Assembly (NCBI GenBank): GCA_001580565.1
Contig: LRBF01000209.1
Span: 38,270 to 102,269, forward strand
DNA length: 64,000 nucleotides
Origin: Caballeronia megalochromosomata
GTDB lineage: Bacteria; Pseudomonadota; Gammaproteobacteria; Burkholderiales; Burkholderiaceae
Reading direction: 5' to 3'
Within the stretch, counting starts at the first letter, position 1. Each line of letters opens with the position of its first letter. The notes beneath the pieces are model-generated. The model was not told the DNA's origin. It did no database searches and saw nothing but the letters and a program-made list of their open reading frames with translations. The position numbers and the translations under genes were made by a program. Of the stretch, positions 42,467 to 51,378 are shown piece by piece.

Positions 42467-43860
42467 CGCGCTTGCGTCGCCGCTTCGTTCGACGGATCGC
42501 GAAAGCCCGCGCCCGTATGACGCGGCCCGAGCCGCGCGCCATCGCCGAAAAGCTTTTCACGCAGCGTTCCCTGCGCATAGGAAGTCTTGTAGATGCCGCG
42601 CGACTGCAATTCGGGAATGACAAGATCGATGAAATCCTCATAGCTTTCGGGCGTCACGGTGCGCGTGAGATTGAAGCCGTCGACGCCGGCTTCCTGCACC
42701 CAGGATTGCAGCGCGTCGGCCACCTGCACGGGATCGCCGACGATGGTCGTGTAGCGTCCGCCCAGTTGCATCTGGTCGAGCAGATGCCGCACGGTGACGC
42801 CGCGCTTGCCATCGGTCACGCGCTGCACCGACGATTCGATGCCGCGTCCCTTGTGGCCGCCCGGCGGGGCGAGTTCGTCATCGAGCGCGTAAGTGGAATA
42901 GTCGATGCCGCTGCCCGCCGCGAAGTGTGCCAATCCTGCCTCGGGGCTCGCATACCGCGCGTATTCGGCGAACTTCTCCTCGGCCTCGCGCTGCGTGCGG
43001 GCGACCACCACGGTGATGCCCATGATGATCTTCAGATCGGCGGCGTCGCGTCCGGCGGCGACGGCCTGCGCGCGCAGCGCATCGACCAGCTTGAGCGTGC
43101 CTTCCTTGCTCTGGCTCGACACGAACACGCATTCGGCGTGACGCACGGCGAACGTCTGACCGCGCCCCGACGATCCCGCCTGGAACAGCACCGGCGTGCG
43201 CTGCGGCGAAGGCTCGCACAGGTGATAGCCTTCGACGTCGTAATAGCGGCCGCGATGCCGCACCTTGCGGACTTTCGCGGGATCGGCGAACACGCGGCCC
43301 TCGCGGTCGCGCCGCACGGCGTCGTCCTGCCAGCTTCCTTCCCACAGCTTGTAGAGCACGTCGAGATATTCGTCGGCGCGATCGTAGCGCTCGTCGTGCG
43401 GGATCATTTCGGCGCCGCCCATCGCGCGCGCGGCGCTGTCCAGATAGCCCGTCACGATGTTCCAGCCGATCCGCCCATCGGTCAGATGATCGAGCGTGGA
43501 GAAGCGCCGCGCGAGCAGATATGGCGCTTCATAGGTGAGATTCACCGTGATGCCGAAGCCGAGGTTCTGCGTGGCGGCGGCCATCGCGGAGACGAGCATC
43601 ATCGGATCGTTGACGGGCAACTGCACCGATTCCTTCAGCGTGAGGTCGACCGACTGCTGATAGATGTCGTAGACGCCGACGATATCCGCGATGAACAGTC
43701 CGTCGAACAGGCCGCGTTCGAGCAGTTTCGCGAGATCGGTCCAGTAGGAAAGCTTGCGATAGTCCGTCGAACGATCGCGCGGATGGGTCCAGAGGCCATG
43801 ATTGATATGGCCGACGCAGTTCATGTTGAACGCGTTCAGAATGATCTGTTTCTTGCTCAT
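42463..43860 (-). CDS. NtaA/SnaA/DszA-family FMNH2-dependent monooxygenase
   Basis: 465 residues. Marks: KKQIILNAFNMNCVGHINHG at the N-terminus, LLERGLFDGLFIADIVGVYD, TYEAPYLLARRFSTLDHLTD, GRIGWNIVTGYLDSAARAMG, HDERYDRADEYLDVLYKLWE, QRTPVLFQAGSSGRGQTFAV and GIYKTSYAQGTLREKLFGDG. The N-terminus and the 'SAARAMG' text place it nearer to NtaA/SnaA than to DszA and apart from the enzymes at 536 and 32792. It is the second gene of the operon from 45123, 18 bases after the flavoprotein gene and coupled to the ATPase. Confidence 0.9.
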   Translation of the reverse strand: MSKKQIILNAFNMNCVGHINHGLWTHPRDRSTDYRKLSYWTDLAKLLERGLFDGLFIADIVGVYDIYQQSVDLTLKESVQLPVNDPMMLVSAMAAATQNLGFGITVNLTYEAPYLLARRFSTLDHLTDGRIGWNIVTGYLDSAARAMGGAEMIPHDERYDRADEYLDVLYKLWEGSWQDDAVRRDREGRVFADPAKVRKVRHRGRYYDVEGYHLCEPSPQRTPVLFQAGSSGRGQTFAVRHAECVFVSSQSKEGTLKLVDALRAQAVAAGRDAADLKIIMGITVVVARTQREAEEKFAEYARYASPEAGLAHFAAGSGIDYSTYALDDELAPPGGHKGRGIESSVQRVTDGKRGVTVRHLLDQMQLGGRYTTIVGDPVQVADALQSWVQEAGVDGFNLTRTVTPESYEDFIDLVIPELQSRGIYKTSYAQGTLREKLFGDGARLGPRHTGAGFRDPSNEAATQAR

Positions 43861-43878
43861 GAAAGGGAACGGTGAGAT

Positions 43879-45123
43879 TCACGCGACGCCGATGCGCCAT
43901 TGCCCCGGCGGCAGCGTGCCGTTCACGGCGAAGTCGCCGACGATGCGGTCCTTGTAGATGCGCGGGTTATGCGACGCGATGGTGCGCGCGTTGCGCCAGT
44001 AGCGGTCGAGTCCGGCGGCGCGCAGCGTCGCGGAGGCGCCGAGCGCATCGAACACACTGGCGCTGGCATCGAGCACGAGTTGCGACGCGACGGTCTGCGC
44101 CTGCCAGATTTCGATCTCGGTTTCCGCGATGATCGCGAGCGCGTCCGGCCGCTCGAACGATGCCGCCGCGCGCTCCAGCGCACGCGCGGCTTGCGCGACG
44201 ATCGCGCCGGCCGTCCAGGCGTGTGCGCGGGCGCGGCCGACGACCTGCAACAGTTGCGGATCGTCGGCGGCGCGCGGGGTCACGGCCGTGCTGTAGCTGC
44301 GCTTGCGGCTCGCGAGGATGGCGGCGGCATCGTTCGCCACCGCGCGGCCGATGCCCGCGAGCGTCGCCAGATGCACGAGCTGATAGAACGCCTCCGAGTA
44401 CGGAAACGGGGCGCGGCCCTCGACGATCTCGCGCTCATCGACCTTCACGTGATTGAAGCGGCTCGTGCCGCTCGCGGTCAGCCGCTGGCCCATGCCGTCC
44501 CAGTCGTCGATCACTTCCACGCCGTCTGCATGACGATTCACCGTGACTGAAAGCTGAGCGTCGTCCGCGTCGGTTGCGCCAACGTGAATCCAGTCGGCGA
44601 ATAGCGAGCCGGTCGTATAGAACTTCGCGCCGTTCAGATGCCAGCCGCTCGCGTTGCGGGAAAGCCGCGTCGCGAACTGGCTCTGGCGCGCTTCGCCGGT
44701 CTCGGACCAGGCCGCGCCGACGATCGCGCCCTTGCCGAGGCGCGCGAGCCATCGCTCGCGGCGTTCGGCGGGACTGTCCAGCGCATGCTCGGTGAAGCCG
44801 AAATGCGCTCGCAGCGCCTGCGTGATGTTGGAGTCGGCTTCCGACAGTTCGATCAGTAATTCGAACAGTTCGACGAGCCGGATGCCTTTGCCGCCATATT
44901 CGCGCGGCACGCGCAGCGCGGTGAACCCGGCTTCGCGCAGCCACGCGATCTCGTCGGCGGGCAAACGGCGTTCGAGTTCGCGCGTGACGCTCTGTTCGCG
45001 GATGCGCGCGAGGACGGGTCGAAAGGGTGCGGCGAGCGCCGCATAGTGCTCGGTTGGACCGGGGCCCCACGCAGCGCCGACGGCAACGCCGGAAGGCAGG
45101 GGAGCATTGCGATCGAAAGGCAT
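43879..45123 (-). CDS. SfnB/DszC-like flavin monooxygenase (acyl-CoA dehydrogenase fold)
   Basis: 414 residues from ATG 45123, with GGAG five bases upstream. Marks: WLREAGFTALRVPREYGGKG, EADSNITQALRAHFGFTEHA, GAAWSETGEARQSQFATRLS, GWHLNGAKFYTTGSLFADWI, IDDWDGMGQRLTASGTSRFN and the C-terminal DRYWRNARTIASHNPRIYKD. It is closest to the protein at 16325, the flavoprotein of the other transporter operon. It leads the operon flavoprotein, NtaA-type enzyme, double ATPase, binding protein, two permeases. Confidence 0.87.
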   Translation of the reverse strand: MPFDRNAPLPSGVAVGAAWGPGPTEHYAALAAPFRPVLARIREQSVTRELERRLPADEIAWLREAGFTALRVPREYGGKGIRLVELFELLIELSEADSNITQALRAHFGFTEHALDSPAERRERWLARLGKGAIVGAAWSETGEARQSQFATRLSRNASGWHLNGAKFYTTGSLFADWIHVGATDADDAQLSVTVNRHADGVEVIDDWDGMGQRLTASGTSRFNHVKVDEREIVEGRAPFPYSEAFYQLVHLATLAGIGRAVANDAAAILASRKRSYSTAVTPRAADDPQLLQVVGRARAHAWTAGAIVAQAARALERAAASFERPDALAIIAETEIEIWQAQTVASQLVLDASASVFDALGASATLRAAGLDRYWRNARTIASHNPRIYKDRIVGDFAVNGTLPPGQWRIGVA

Positions 45124-45394
45124 GGCGCTCCGATGTATTTCGTGAAAGCGTCGATTATCTGCAACCCGTGCGTCAACGCTAAACGATGAATCATCAGAAG
45201 CTAAGCGCAATCGTCGCTATCTGACGGTATTCGACGCCGCGCAGCCGCCGGCATGTTCGATCGCTATATTCAAAGACGAAAAAGTCATTTCCGCGGCGCG
45301 GTGGACGATTTCATACTGAGGCGCTACTTGCTACACAAAGGGGAAAGCGACGAGCGACAGATCGATTGCCCGCGAAAGCTCCGGCGGAAGGGCG
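45124..45394. promoter_or_regulatory. Promoter region of the minus-strand monooxygenase/transporter operon
   Basis: This 271-base region lies between the flavoprotein gene and the YeiH pseudogene. Short AT-rich runs (GATTATCTGC near 45151; ACGATGAATCATCAG near 45182) make it the likely promoter of the leftward operon. GATGAATCATC (45184-45194) is self-complementary around its centre and could be an operator. Nothing else is recognised. Confidence 0.35.
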
Positions 45395-46240
45395 GTGACG
45401 GCGAGCGAAGCGCGCCAGCCGTTCGGCACGGAGGACTGGTGGGCGGTCGCGATCGGCTTGCTGGCGATCGTGGTCGCGTATGCGCTCTTCGCGTCGGGCG
45501 GCAGTATCAAATGGCTGGCCGTCGCGCCCGAGAAGTGGTCGTGCGTCGGCCAGATCGCGGGTGATCTCGGCAAGCATGCGAGCGGATACGTCGCGCTCTT
45601 CATTGCGTTCGCGGCGGTGTTCTCGGTGGCCATCGCCGCGCTTGGGCTGCCGATCGGGCAATTCGTCGCGGGCTTTCTCGTTGTCTTCATCGTATCGACC
45701 GCCATCTTCGCAGCAGGCGCATGGGCACAGGCAAGCAGCTATAACCTCGAGCCGCCGCTGATCGCGCTCGCAGTCGGGCTGATCGTCTAGAACGTGTTCA
45801 GCTTGCCCGCCTGGCTCGCGCCTGCGTTGCGCGTCGAGTTCTATATCAAGGTCGGCATCGTGCTGCTCGGCGCGACGCTGCCGCTTACGGCGATCGTGTG
45901 GGCGGGACCGGTCGCAATCGGGCAGGCGACCATCGTGTCGCTCGTGACGTTCTTCGTGATCTACGGCGTGGCGCGCGCTCGCCATCGACAAGCGTTTCGC
46001 GGCCGTGCTAGGCGTGGGCGGCGCGGTCTGCGGTGTATCGGCGGCTATCGCGATCGCGGGCGCCGTGCGCGCGCGTCGCGAGCAGGCGTCGGTGGCGATC
46101 ACGCTGGTGGTCATCTGGGCGATCGTGATGGTCTTCGCGCTGCCAGCCATCTCGCGCGCGCTGGGCTGCCAACGGGAATCGCAGGCGCGTGGATCGGCAC
46201 ATCTGAATTCGCCGATGCCGCCGGGATCGCCGCCGCGCAA
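45395..46240 (+). pseudogene. YeiH-family putative sulfate exporter, decayed
   Basis: Text of the YeiH/UPF0324 membrane family is readable across lesions: FGTEDWWAVAIGLLAIVVAY, LEPPLIALAVGLIV, a TAG at 45788-45790 where Ser is expected, then NVFSLPAWLAPALRVEFYIK, VGIVLLGATLPLTAIVWAGP. The frame shifts near 45970 (continuing as AIDKRFAAVLGVGGAVCGVS) and again near 46168 (one base lost; continuing as LPTGIAGAWIGTSEFADAAG). The C-terminal end is missing, replaced by porin text. Such proteins have been proposed to export sulfate or related anions, which would fit the island. Confidence 0.85.
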
Positions 46241-46924
46241 GACTTTTGGCGGCTTGTATAGTCTCGGCGGCGTGGCCGGCAACGCCAAGCGCAATCAGAT
46301 ATGGTCGCTCGGCGAAGGGTACACGACCGGCCGCTGATTTTGGGCGCGGCATACTTGAATGTGCGCAACTCCAACGTCTCATTCTACGGATCCGACGGGA
46401 TGGTCGCGCTTGCGACAGCGGGCGTTCCAGGCTCCAACCTCGTCGATTCTTCTGTCATTTCGGGATACGCCTTGGCGCACACGTTACAGGTGATTGGCGC
46501 GGGTGCCTCTTATACCTTTGCGGCGACGATCGGCGCGACCTATTCGAACACGAAATTTAAGGGGCTCCGTGACATAACCTCGGGCCCCGCGCCTTTGACA
46601 GGCGTCGCCGGAGCCGCCACGTTGAACAATGCCAAAGTCGACTTCAGATATCAACTGAGTCTCACTCTGCTGCCAAGCGCCGCATATGTTCAAACCAAGA
46701 GCAGCGAAGTGGACGGACCGAGCGGTGCAAGGTATCACCAGAGCGCGATGGGCGTCGATTACCTCCTCTCCAAGCGCACTGACATTTATAGGGGTGGCGT
46801 CTATCAAAAGGCGAATGAGACCGATTCGACCGGAAATCCGGCGGTGGCGTCGATCAGTCAGACCACACCTTCCAGCACGGATCGACGGGCAGCGCTGCGT
46901 TAGGCGATTCGCCACAAGTTCTAA
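46241..46924 (+). pseudogene. Gram-negative porin, C-terminal remnant
   Basis: A beta-barrel porin fragment begins at about LYSLGGVAGNAKRNQIWSLG (46250 on), shifts frame at ~46331 by loss of one base, and continues with PLILGAAYLNVRNSNVSFYG, ALAHTLQVIGAGASYTFAAT and GVDYLLSKRTDIYRGGVYQK. A TAG near 46901 interrupts the last strand, after which AIRHKF and TAA complete the usual Burkholderiaceae porin C-terminus. The N-terminal half is missing. It was joined to the YeiH remnant by a deletion or illegitimate recombination. Confidence 0.85.
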
Positions 46925-47294
46925 GTGCGATGGGCGGCAGGGGTGAGGCCGGCTTTGATTGCGCGACTCGTTAAACGCTGGCGCAGCGAGGCATGGGCAC
47001 GTCTCGCAGAGGCAAAACCTGAGCGCCCCGCAACCTTGACGCCGGGTGACCTGTTGAGTTTTCTCGGGGACGCCGCTCCGAGGTCGGAAGCTCTTCGGAG
47101 CTGAGGGCCAGTCTCGGGCATTTCTTCGCAAACAAATCCTTGCCGGTTTTACGCTACTGAGACTACGGTTCCTTTGTGCACTTCTGCCGTCTTGCCGCTG
47201 TAGGCAAATTGATGGCTGGCAGGATGCCACTTGTTAGCAGGAGATGCTGCCGCGGCCACCGCGGCGCGCGCCATAGTCTTTACGGAGGTTGTCG
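46925..47294. other. Intergenic, nothing recognised
   Basis: 370 bases after the porin remnant with no convincing gene. The only clear element is ACGGAGG at the end, the ribosome binding site of the amidohydrolase gene. The change in character from here on suggests the boundary of the sulfur island. Confidence 0.4.
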
Positions 47295-48563
47295 ATGTCG
47301 ACACTGATCAATAGGATGGCATCGTCCATCGACTCGCTGCTACCCGAACTCGAGGCGATCTACAAGGATCTGCATCAGCATCCGGAATTGTCGATGCAGG
47401 AAGTCCGCACGGCGGGGATCGCTGCAGGTTACGTGGAAAAGCTTGGCTATGAAGTCACGCGCGAAGTCGGCGTGACGGGCGTCGTGGCCGTTCTGCGCAA
47501 CGGCGACGGGCCAATCGTGATGCTGCGTGCGGACATGGACGCGCTGCCGATGGCCGAAGCCACGGGGTTGCCGTACGCGAGCACGGTTCGAGCCAAAGAT
47601 GAGGAGGGCGTCGAGGTGGGTGTCGCGCATTCGTGCGGACACGACATGCACGTGACGTGGCTCATGGGCATCGCGCGTCTGATGGCCGAGCATCGTGATG
47701 GATGGCGCGGCACACTGATGGCCGTCTTTCAACCCGGCGAGGAAGTGGCGCGCGGCGCACGCAGCATGATCGACGACGGCATGACGACGCGTTTTCCGAA
47801 ACCCGACGTGATATTCGGGCAGCACGTGATGGTGGGCGCTGCTGGCACCGTGGGGTATCGAAGCGGCACGATTCTCTCTGCAGGCGACAGTCTCAAGGTC
47901 AAGCTCTTCGGTCGCGGCTCGCACGGTTCACAGCCACAAACTTCCATCGACCCGGTCATCATGGCGGCTTCAACGACGCTGCGTCTGCAGACGATCGTCT
48001 CACGTGAAATCTCACCGCGCGACAGCGCTGTACTGACCATTGGCGCGTTGCAAGCGGGCACGAAAGAAAACATCATTCCCGACGACGCGACGCTCAAGCT
48101 CAACATGCGCACTTTCGACGAAGACGTGCGTGAGTACATGCTCGGCGCAATCCGCCGCATTTGCTGTGCGGAATGTACCGCCTCCAATGCGCCACGCGAG
48201 CCTGAGTTCACGACGCTTTCGAGCTACCCGCTGACGATAAACGACGCCCAGACGAGCGAGCGCGTGCGCAAAGCTTTCGAAACACACTTTGGCGAGCGTG
48301 CCTACGAAACTCCGCCGGCCGCGGCAAGCGAGGACTTCAGCGTGTTCGGACGCGAATGGGGCGTGCCCTATGCATTCTGGTTCATTGGCGGGACGGATCC
48401 AGACTTGTTCCAAAAGGCGGTGGAAGAGAAAAAGCTCAACGAGATTCCAAGCAACCATTCGCCGAAGTTCGCTCCGGTGCTCGACGGCACGCTGCGTACG
48501 GGCCTTGAGGCAATGCTATGCGCGGCGGGAGCGTGGCTGAGCAAGGGAGACGTATCGGCGTGA
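47295..48563 (+). CDS. M20-family metallo-amidohydrolase
   Basis: 422 residues from ATG 47295 with ACGGAGG six bases upstream. Marks of the M20D (hippurate hydrolase/IAA-amino-acid hydrolase) group: YKDLHQHPELSMQEVRTAGI, VMLRADMDALPMAEATGLPY, SCGHDMHVTWLMGIARLMAE, FQPGEEVARGARSMIDDGM, and the C-terminal SEDFSVFGREWGVPYAFWF. The metal ligands are in CGHDMH, GEE and the HQH region. It cleaves the amide bond of N-acyl or N-aroyl amino acids. It overlaps the next gene by four bases. The substrate is not known; a hydrolysis step feeding the catabolic cluster is possible. Confidence 0.9.
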   Translation: MSTLINRMASSIDSLLPELEAIYKDLHQHPELSMQEVRTAGIAAGYVEKLGYEVTREVGVTGVVAVLRNGDGPIVMLRADMDALPMAEATGLPYASTVRAKDEEGVEVGVAHSCGHDMHVTWLMGIARLMAEHRDGWRGTLMAVFQPGEEVARGARSMIDDGMTTRFPKPDVIFGQHVMVGAAGTVGYRSGTILSAGDSLKVKLFGRGSHGSQPQTSIDPVIMAASTTLRLQTIVSREISPRDSAVLTIGALQAGTKENIIPDDATLKLNMRTFDEDVREYMLGAIRRICCAECTASNAPREPEFTTLSSYPLTINDAQTSERVRKAFETHFGERAYETPPAAASEDFSVFGREWGVPYAFWFIGGTDPDLFQKAVEEKKLNEIPSNHSPKFAPVLDGTLRTGLEAMLCAAGAWLSKGDVSA

Positions 48564-49204
48564 ATTCGCACGCCGCCTATCTCGCGCTCGATCTGATCGG
48601 GACATTCGCATTCGCCATCAGCGGAGCCGTCGCCGCGCGGCAAAGGCGACTCGACCTGTTCGGCATCGTCTCCGTCGCCTTCATGGTGGCGTGCGGTGGC
48701 GGAATCGTGCGCGATGTCTGCATCGGTGCGATTCCGCCGGCGGGGCTTTCGAACTGGCGTTATCTGGCGGCTGCGCTGCTCGCGTCCGTGATCGCGATTC
48801 TCGCGTACGCGCCCGTGCGCCGTCTGCGACAGCCCGTCCTTTTCTTCGATGCGATCGGGCTCGGCCTGTTCGCGGTGGCCGGTGCGCAAAAGACCCTGAG
48901 CTTTGGGCATAACGCGGAACTCGCTATTTTGCTGGGGATCGTGAGCGCGGTCGGTGGCGGCGTCATGCGTGACGTTGTGCTTTCTCGTCTGCCGGCCATC
49001 CTGGATCGCGAAATCTATGCATCGGCCGCGCTGGTCGGCGCGAGCGCGCAGGTTTTATTCTCCTACGCGCACTGGACGCAATGGTGGACGCCATGGCTGG
49101 CCACTTTCCTGTGCGTTGCAATTCGGCTCGCTTCGCTTCGTTTCGGCTGGCGATTGCCGGTGTTTCGTCGGCAAGGCGCCAGTGTGATTCGCGACGACGA
49201 GTAG
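48560..49204 (+). CDS. TRIC/YicG-family trimeric cation channel-like membrane protein
   Basis: 214 residues from GTG 48560, which overlaps the previous stop (GTGA). Seven hydrophobic segments with the family's duplicated glycine motifs: LDLIGTFAFAISGAVAARQR, FMVACGGGIVRDVCIGAIPP in the first half and FFDAIGLGLFAVAGAQKTLS, VSAVGGGVMRDVVLSRLPAI in the second. Prokaryotic members (UPF0126) form K+/cation channels; some are proposed amino-acid (glycine) transporters. Translational coupling to the amidohydrolase hints at transport of its amino-acid product. Confidence 0.9.
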   Translation: MNSHAAYLALDLIGTFAFAISGAVAARQRRLDLFGIVSVAFMVACGGGIVRDVCIGAIPPAGLSNWRYLAAALLASVIAILAYAPVRRLRQPVLFFDAIGLGLFAVAGAQKTLSFGHNAELAILLGIVSAVGGGVMRDVVLSRLPAILDREIYASAALVGASAQVLFSYAHWTQWWTPWLATFLCVAIRLASLRFGWRLPVFRRQGASVIRDDE

Positions 49205-49254
49205 GCGTGTCGCGGCACGGCGATCTGTACGGGCCGCTGCGGCGTACGAGCGCC

Positions 49255-49410
49255 TCAGGCGACGTCCACCCGATCTCGATGTGCATCGGGCTCTTGTTGC
49301 TTCAGCAGGTCCAGCGCGACGTCGATGATCATGTCCTCCAGGTCTCCGACCGTTCTGCGTTCGCCCAGGTCGACGAAGATGTCGACCGTCTTGAGGCCGG
49401 CGGTTGACTT
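49255..49410 (-). other. Possible coding remnant of unknown family
   Basis: One minus-strand frame reads as natural protein (KSTAGLKTVDIFVDLGERRT, VGDLEDMIIDVALDLLKQQE) to a TGA at 49255-49257, but no start or upstream part is found within the 70 bases before the tetR gene. It may be the 3' remnant of a lost gene. No family is recognised. Confidence 0.3.
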
Positions 49411-49457
49411 CGCATCTCAAATTTTCTTGTGATCGGTAAGTGAGGGTTGTCGAGCAT

Positions 49458-49478
49458 CAACGATCGGCGTTATCGTTG
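49458..49478. promoter_or_regulatory. Inverted repeat before the tetR gene
   Basis: CAACGAT (49458-49464) and ATCGTTG (49472-49478) form perfect 7-bp arms with a 7-base spacer, ending six bases before the ATG of the TetR gene. Such a position fits autorepression. It is not the same sequence as the palindrome after the gene. Confidence 0.45.
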
Positions 49479-49483
49479 CCGCC

Positions 49484-50107
49484 ATGACAAAGGAACGCAA
49501 AAACCAAAGAGAAATTCAGAAGGAAGCGACTCGACAGCGCATCCTTTCAACGGCACTCGAATTGTTCGTTTCGCGCGGCTACGTGGTAACGACAGTCGAT
49601 GACATTGCGGCCGCCGCCAAGACTACGCGCGTCACCTTCTATTCTCACTTTGAGTCGCGCCGCGAACTGATGCGCGCTTTGATTCACGAACTCGACGGCA
49701 TCCTTGAGCGGCGAGAGGAACCCGGTCGCAACTCCACCGCGAGCTTGCTAGTGGCGGTGGTGCGAGAAGGCTCACGCGAAAAACTGGGTGGCTGGCTGCG
49801 CGACCAGGCTGCGCGCTGGCCGTTGATCAAGCCTTATGTGTTGGCGGCAACAGAGGCTGCCGCCGTCGATGCTGAAATGCGTGCGCTGCTTCGCAACTGG
49901 ATTGAAGAGGTGGTGGCAGACATCCGTGAAGGTCTTGATGCAGCCGACCGCTACGAGCCGGGTACGCGGCATTTTCGTGGTGAATTGGCCTATGTCGCGC
50001 TCGACCAAACCGCGCTCTCGTGGATGCGCGGCGATCTGGATTTGACGACCGAACCGGCGCTCGAGGTGCTGACCGAACTGTGGTGGAAAATGATCGGCGC
50101 ACCGTGA
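49484..50107 (+). CDS. TetR/AcrR-family transcriptional regulator
   Basis: 207 residues. N-terminal helix-turn-helix: RQRILSTALELFVSRGYVVT, TVDDIAAAAKTTRVTFYSHF, ESRRELMRALIHELDGILER. The C-terminal ligand domain is divergent, as usual. No clear Shine-Dalgarno site precedes the ATG. It lies 95 bases before the P450 gene on the same strand with a palindrome between them, so it is the likely repressor of the P450 cluster and probably responds to the substrate or an intermediate. Confidence 0.92.
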   Translation: MTKERKNQREIQKEATRQRILSTALELFVSRGYVVTTVDDIAAAAKTTRVTFYSHFESRRELMRALIHELDGILERREEPGRNSTASLLVAVVREGSREKLGGWLRDQAARWPLIKPYVLAATEAAAVDAEMRALLRNWIEEVVADIREGLDAADRYEPGTRHFRGELAYVALDQTALSWMRGDLDLTTEPALEVLTELWWKMIGAP

Positions 50108-50138
50108 TTCAGGGATTACCCTATCAAGGTATCTTTTG

Positions 50139-50157
50139 GCTTTACACGATGTAAAGC
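50139..50157. promoter_or_regulatory. Perfect 19-bp palindrome, probable TetR operator
   Basis: GCTTTACACGATGTAAAGC: 8-bp arms GCTTTACA and TGTAAAGC around CGA. It lies between the tetR stop (50107) and the P450 start (50203), where the P450 promoter must be. The size and symmetry match TetR-family operators. It is too AT-rich for a terminator and has no T-run. Confidence 0.7.
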
Positions 50158-50202
50158 GAAATACATACTTCACGCCATGATCAACGACGTGGAGCATGAC
50201 CT

Positions 50203-51378
50203 GTGACTAGCGTCCCCCAATCCGGTATCGACCTTTGGGCCGATGATGTGCTCGTCGATCCCTACCCGACATACCGGGCATTGCGCGAACTCGGCGAAGT
50301 CGTCTATCTCACGCACTCGAAACTCTACGCCCTGACTGGCTACGCCGTTATCAAGGACGCGCTGGCCGACCCGACGCGATTTTCTTCCGCTCAGGGCATC
50401 GGCTTCAACGACGGCGTGAACCGGGCCTTGCAGGGAACCTCGCTTGCCTCCGATCCGCCGGAGCACACCCAGCTGCGCGCTGCCCTATCCGAGAACCTCA
50501 CGCCACGGGCACTGCGTGGTCTAGGCGAGCAGATCAAGGCCGATGCGCAGGAACTTGTGGCTCGTCTGGTTAAGCGACCGTCCTTCGACGCGATCGACGA
50601 CATCGCCCGACGCTTTCCGATCGGGGTTGTCGCCGACCTCGTTGGCTTCCAGGGTGAGGCCAGAGCGAATATGCTCCGCTGGGGACAGGCCGCGATGGAA
50701 GTGATCGGGCCGATGAATCGGCGCACCGCAGAGAATTTTCCCATCGCGGGTGAACTTTACGGCCACTGCTCGCAGATCACTCAGGACGCGCTCACCCCCG
50801 GCTCCGTCGGCTGGGGTGTCTTCGAGGCGGAGAGAAAAGGGATAGTTCGTGAAGGCGCCGCGCGCCACATCATCCATCAATATCTCGGCGCTGGCCTTGA
50901 CACGACACTTGCCGCGATCGGCAACACCGTCGCCCTCTTCGGGCGCTTTCCCGACGAGTTTGCCAAGGTCCGTGACGATCTCTCGCTGGTTCCCTCGGCG
51001 TTCAACGAGGTGCTGCGTTATTACTCGCCCGTCCATGTGTGGAGCCGCGTTGCGACGCAAGACCTGGAGGTGGGGAACGTGAAGATCCCGGGCGGCTCGC
51101 GCATTGCGATCATTCTTGGAGCAGGCAACCACGACCCGCGCCATTACAAGGACCCTGAAGTCTTCGACGTGACGCGCAACCCGATCGACCATCTCTCCTT
51201 CGGCTATGGCCCGCATGGATGCGCCGGTCAAGGCCTTGCTCGCATGGAAGGCGCAGCAATCATCGAGGCGCTTGCGACTCAAATCAAATCGTTTCGCATC
51301 GGGGAAGTCGTTCGCGCGCCGAGCAACGTCACGGTGTCGTTCGACACGGTTCCTGTCCTCGAGTTGGAGGCCGTATGA
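50203..51378 (+). CDS. Cytochrome P450
   Basis: 391 residues from GTG 50203 with GGAG eight bases upstream. P450 marks in order: I-helix YLGAGLDTTLAAIGNTVALF (A/G-GxDTT), K-helix FNEVLRYYSPVHVWSRVATQ (ExxR), and the heme loop LSFGYGPHGCAGQGLARMEG with the thiolate Cys near residue 340. Soluble class I bacterial type. The two following genes encode its ferredoxin and ferredoxin reductase, joined by overlapping stops and starts, so a complete electron-transfer chain is present. It would hydroxylate or demethylate an organic substrate. The CYP family cannot be assigned by eye. Confidence 0.95.
   Translation: MTSVPQSGIDLWADDVLVDPYPTYRALRELGEVVYLTHSKLYALTGYAVIKDALADPTRFSSAQGIGFNDGVNRALQGTSLASDPPEHTQLRAALSENLTPRALRGLGEQIKADAQELVARLVKRPSFDAIDDIARRFPIGVVADLVGFQGEARANMLRWGQAAMEVIGPMNRRTAENFPIAGELYGHCSQITQDALTPGSVGWGVFEAERKGIVREGAARHIIHQYLGAGLDTTLAAIGNTVALFGRFPDEFAKVRDDLSLVPSAFNEVLRYYSPVHVWSRVATQDLEVGNVKIPGGSRIAIILGAGNHDPRHYKDPEVFDVTRNPIDHLSFGYGPHGCAGQGLARMEGAAIIEALATQIKSFRIGEVVRAPSNVTVSFDTVPVLELEAV

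Noticed and set aside
42316..43875. Plus-strand open frame opposite the NtaA-type monooxygenase gene
   Set aside because: Shadow frame with low-quality composition; the minus strand carries the full family signature and coupled starts.
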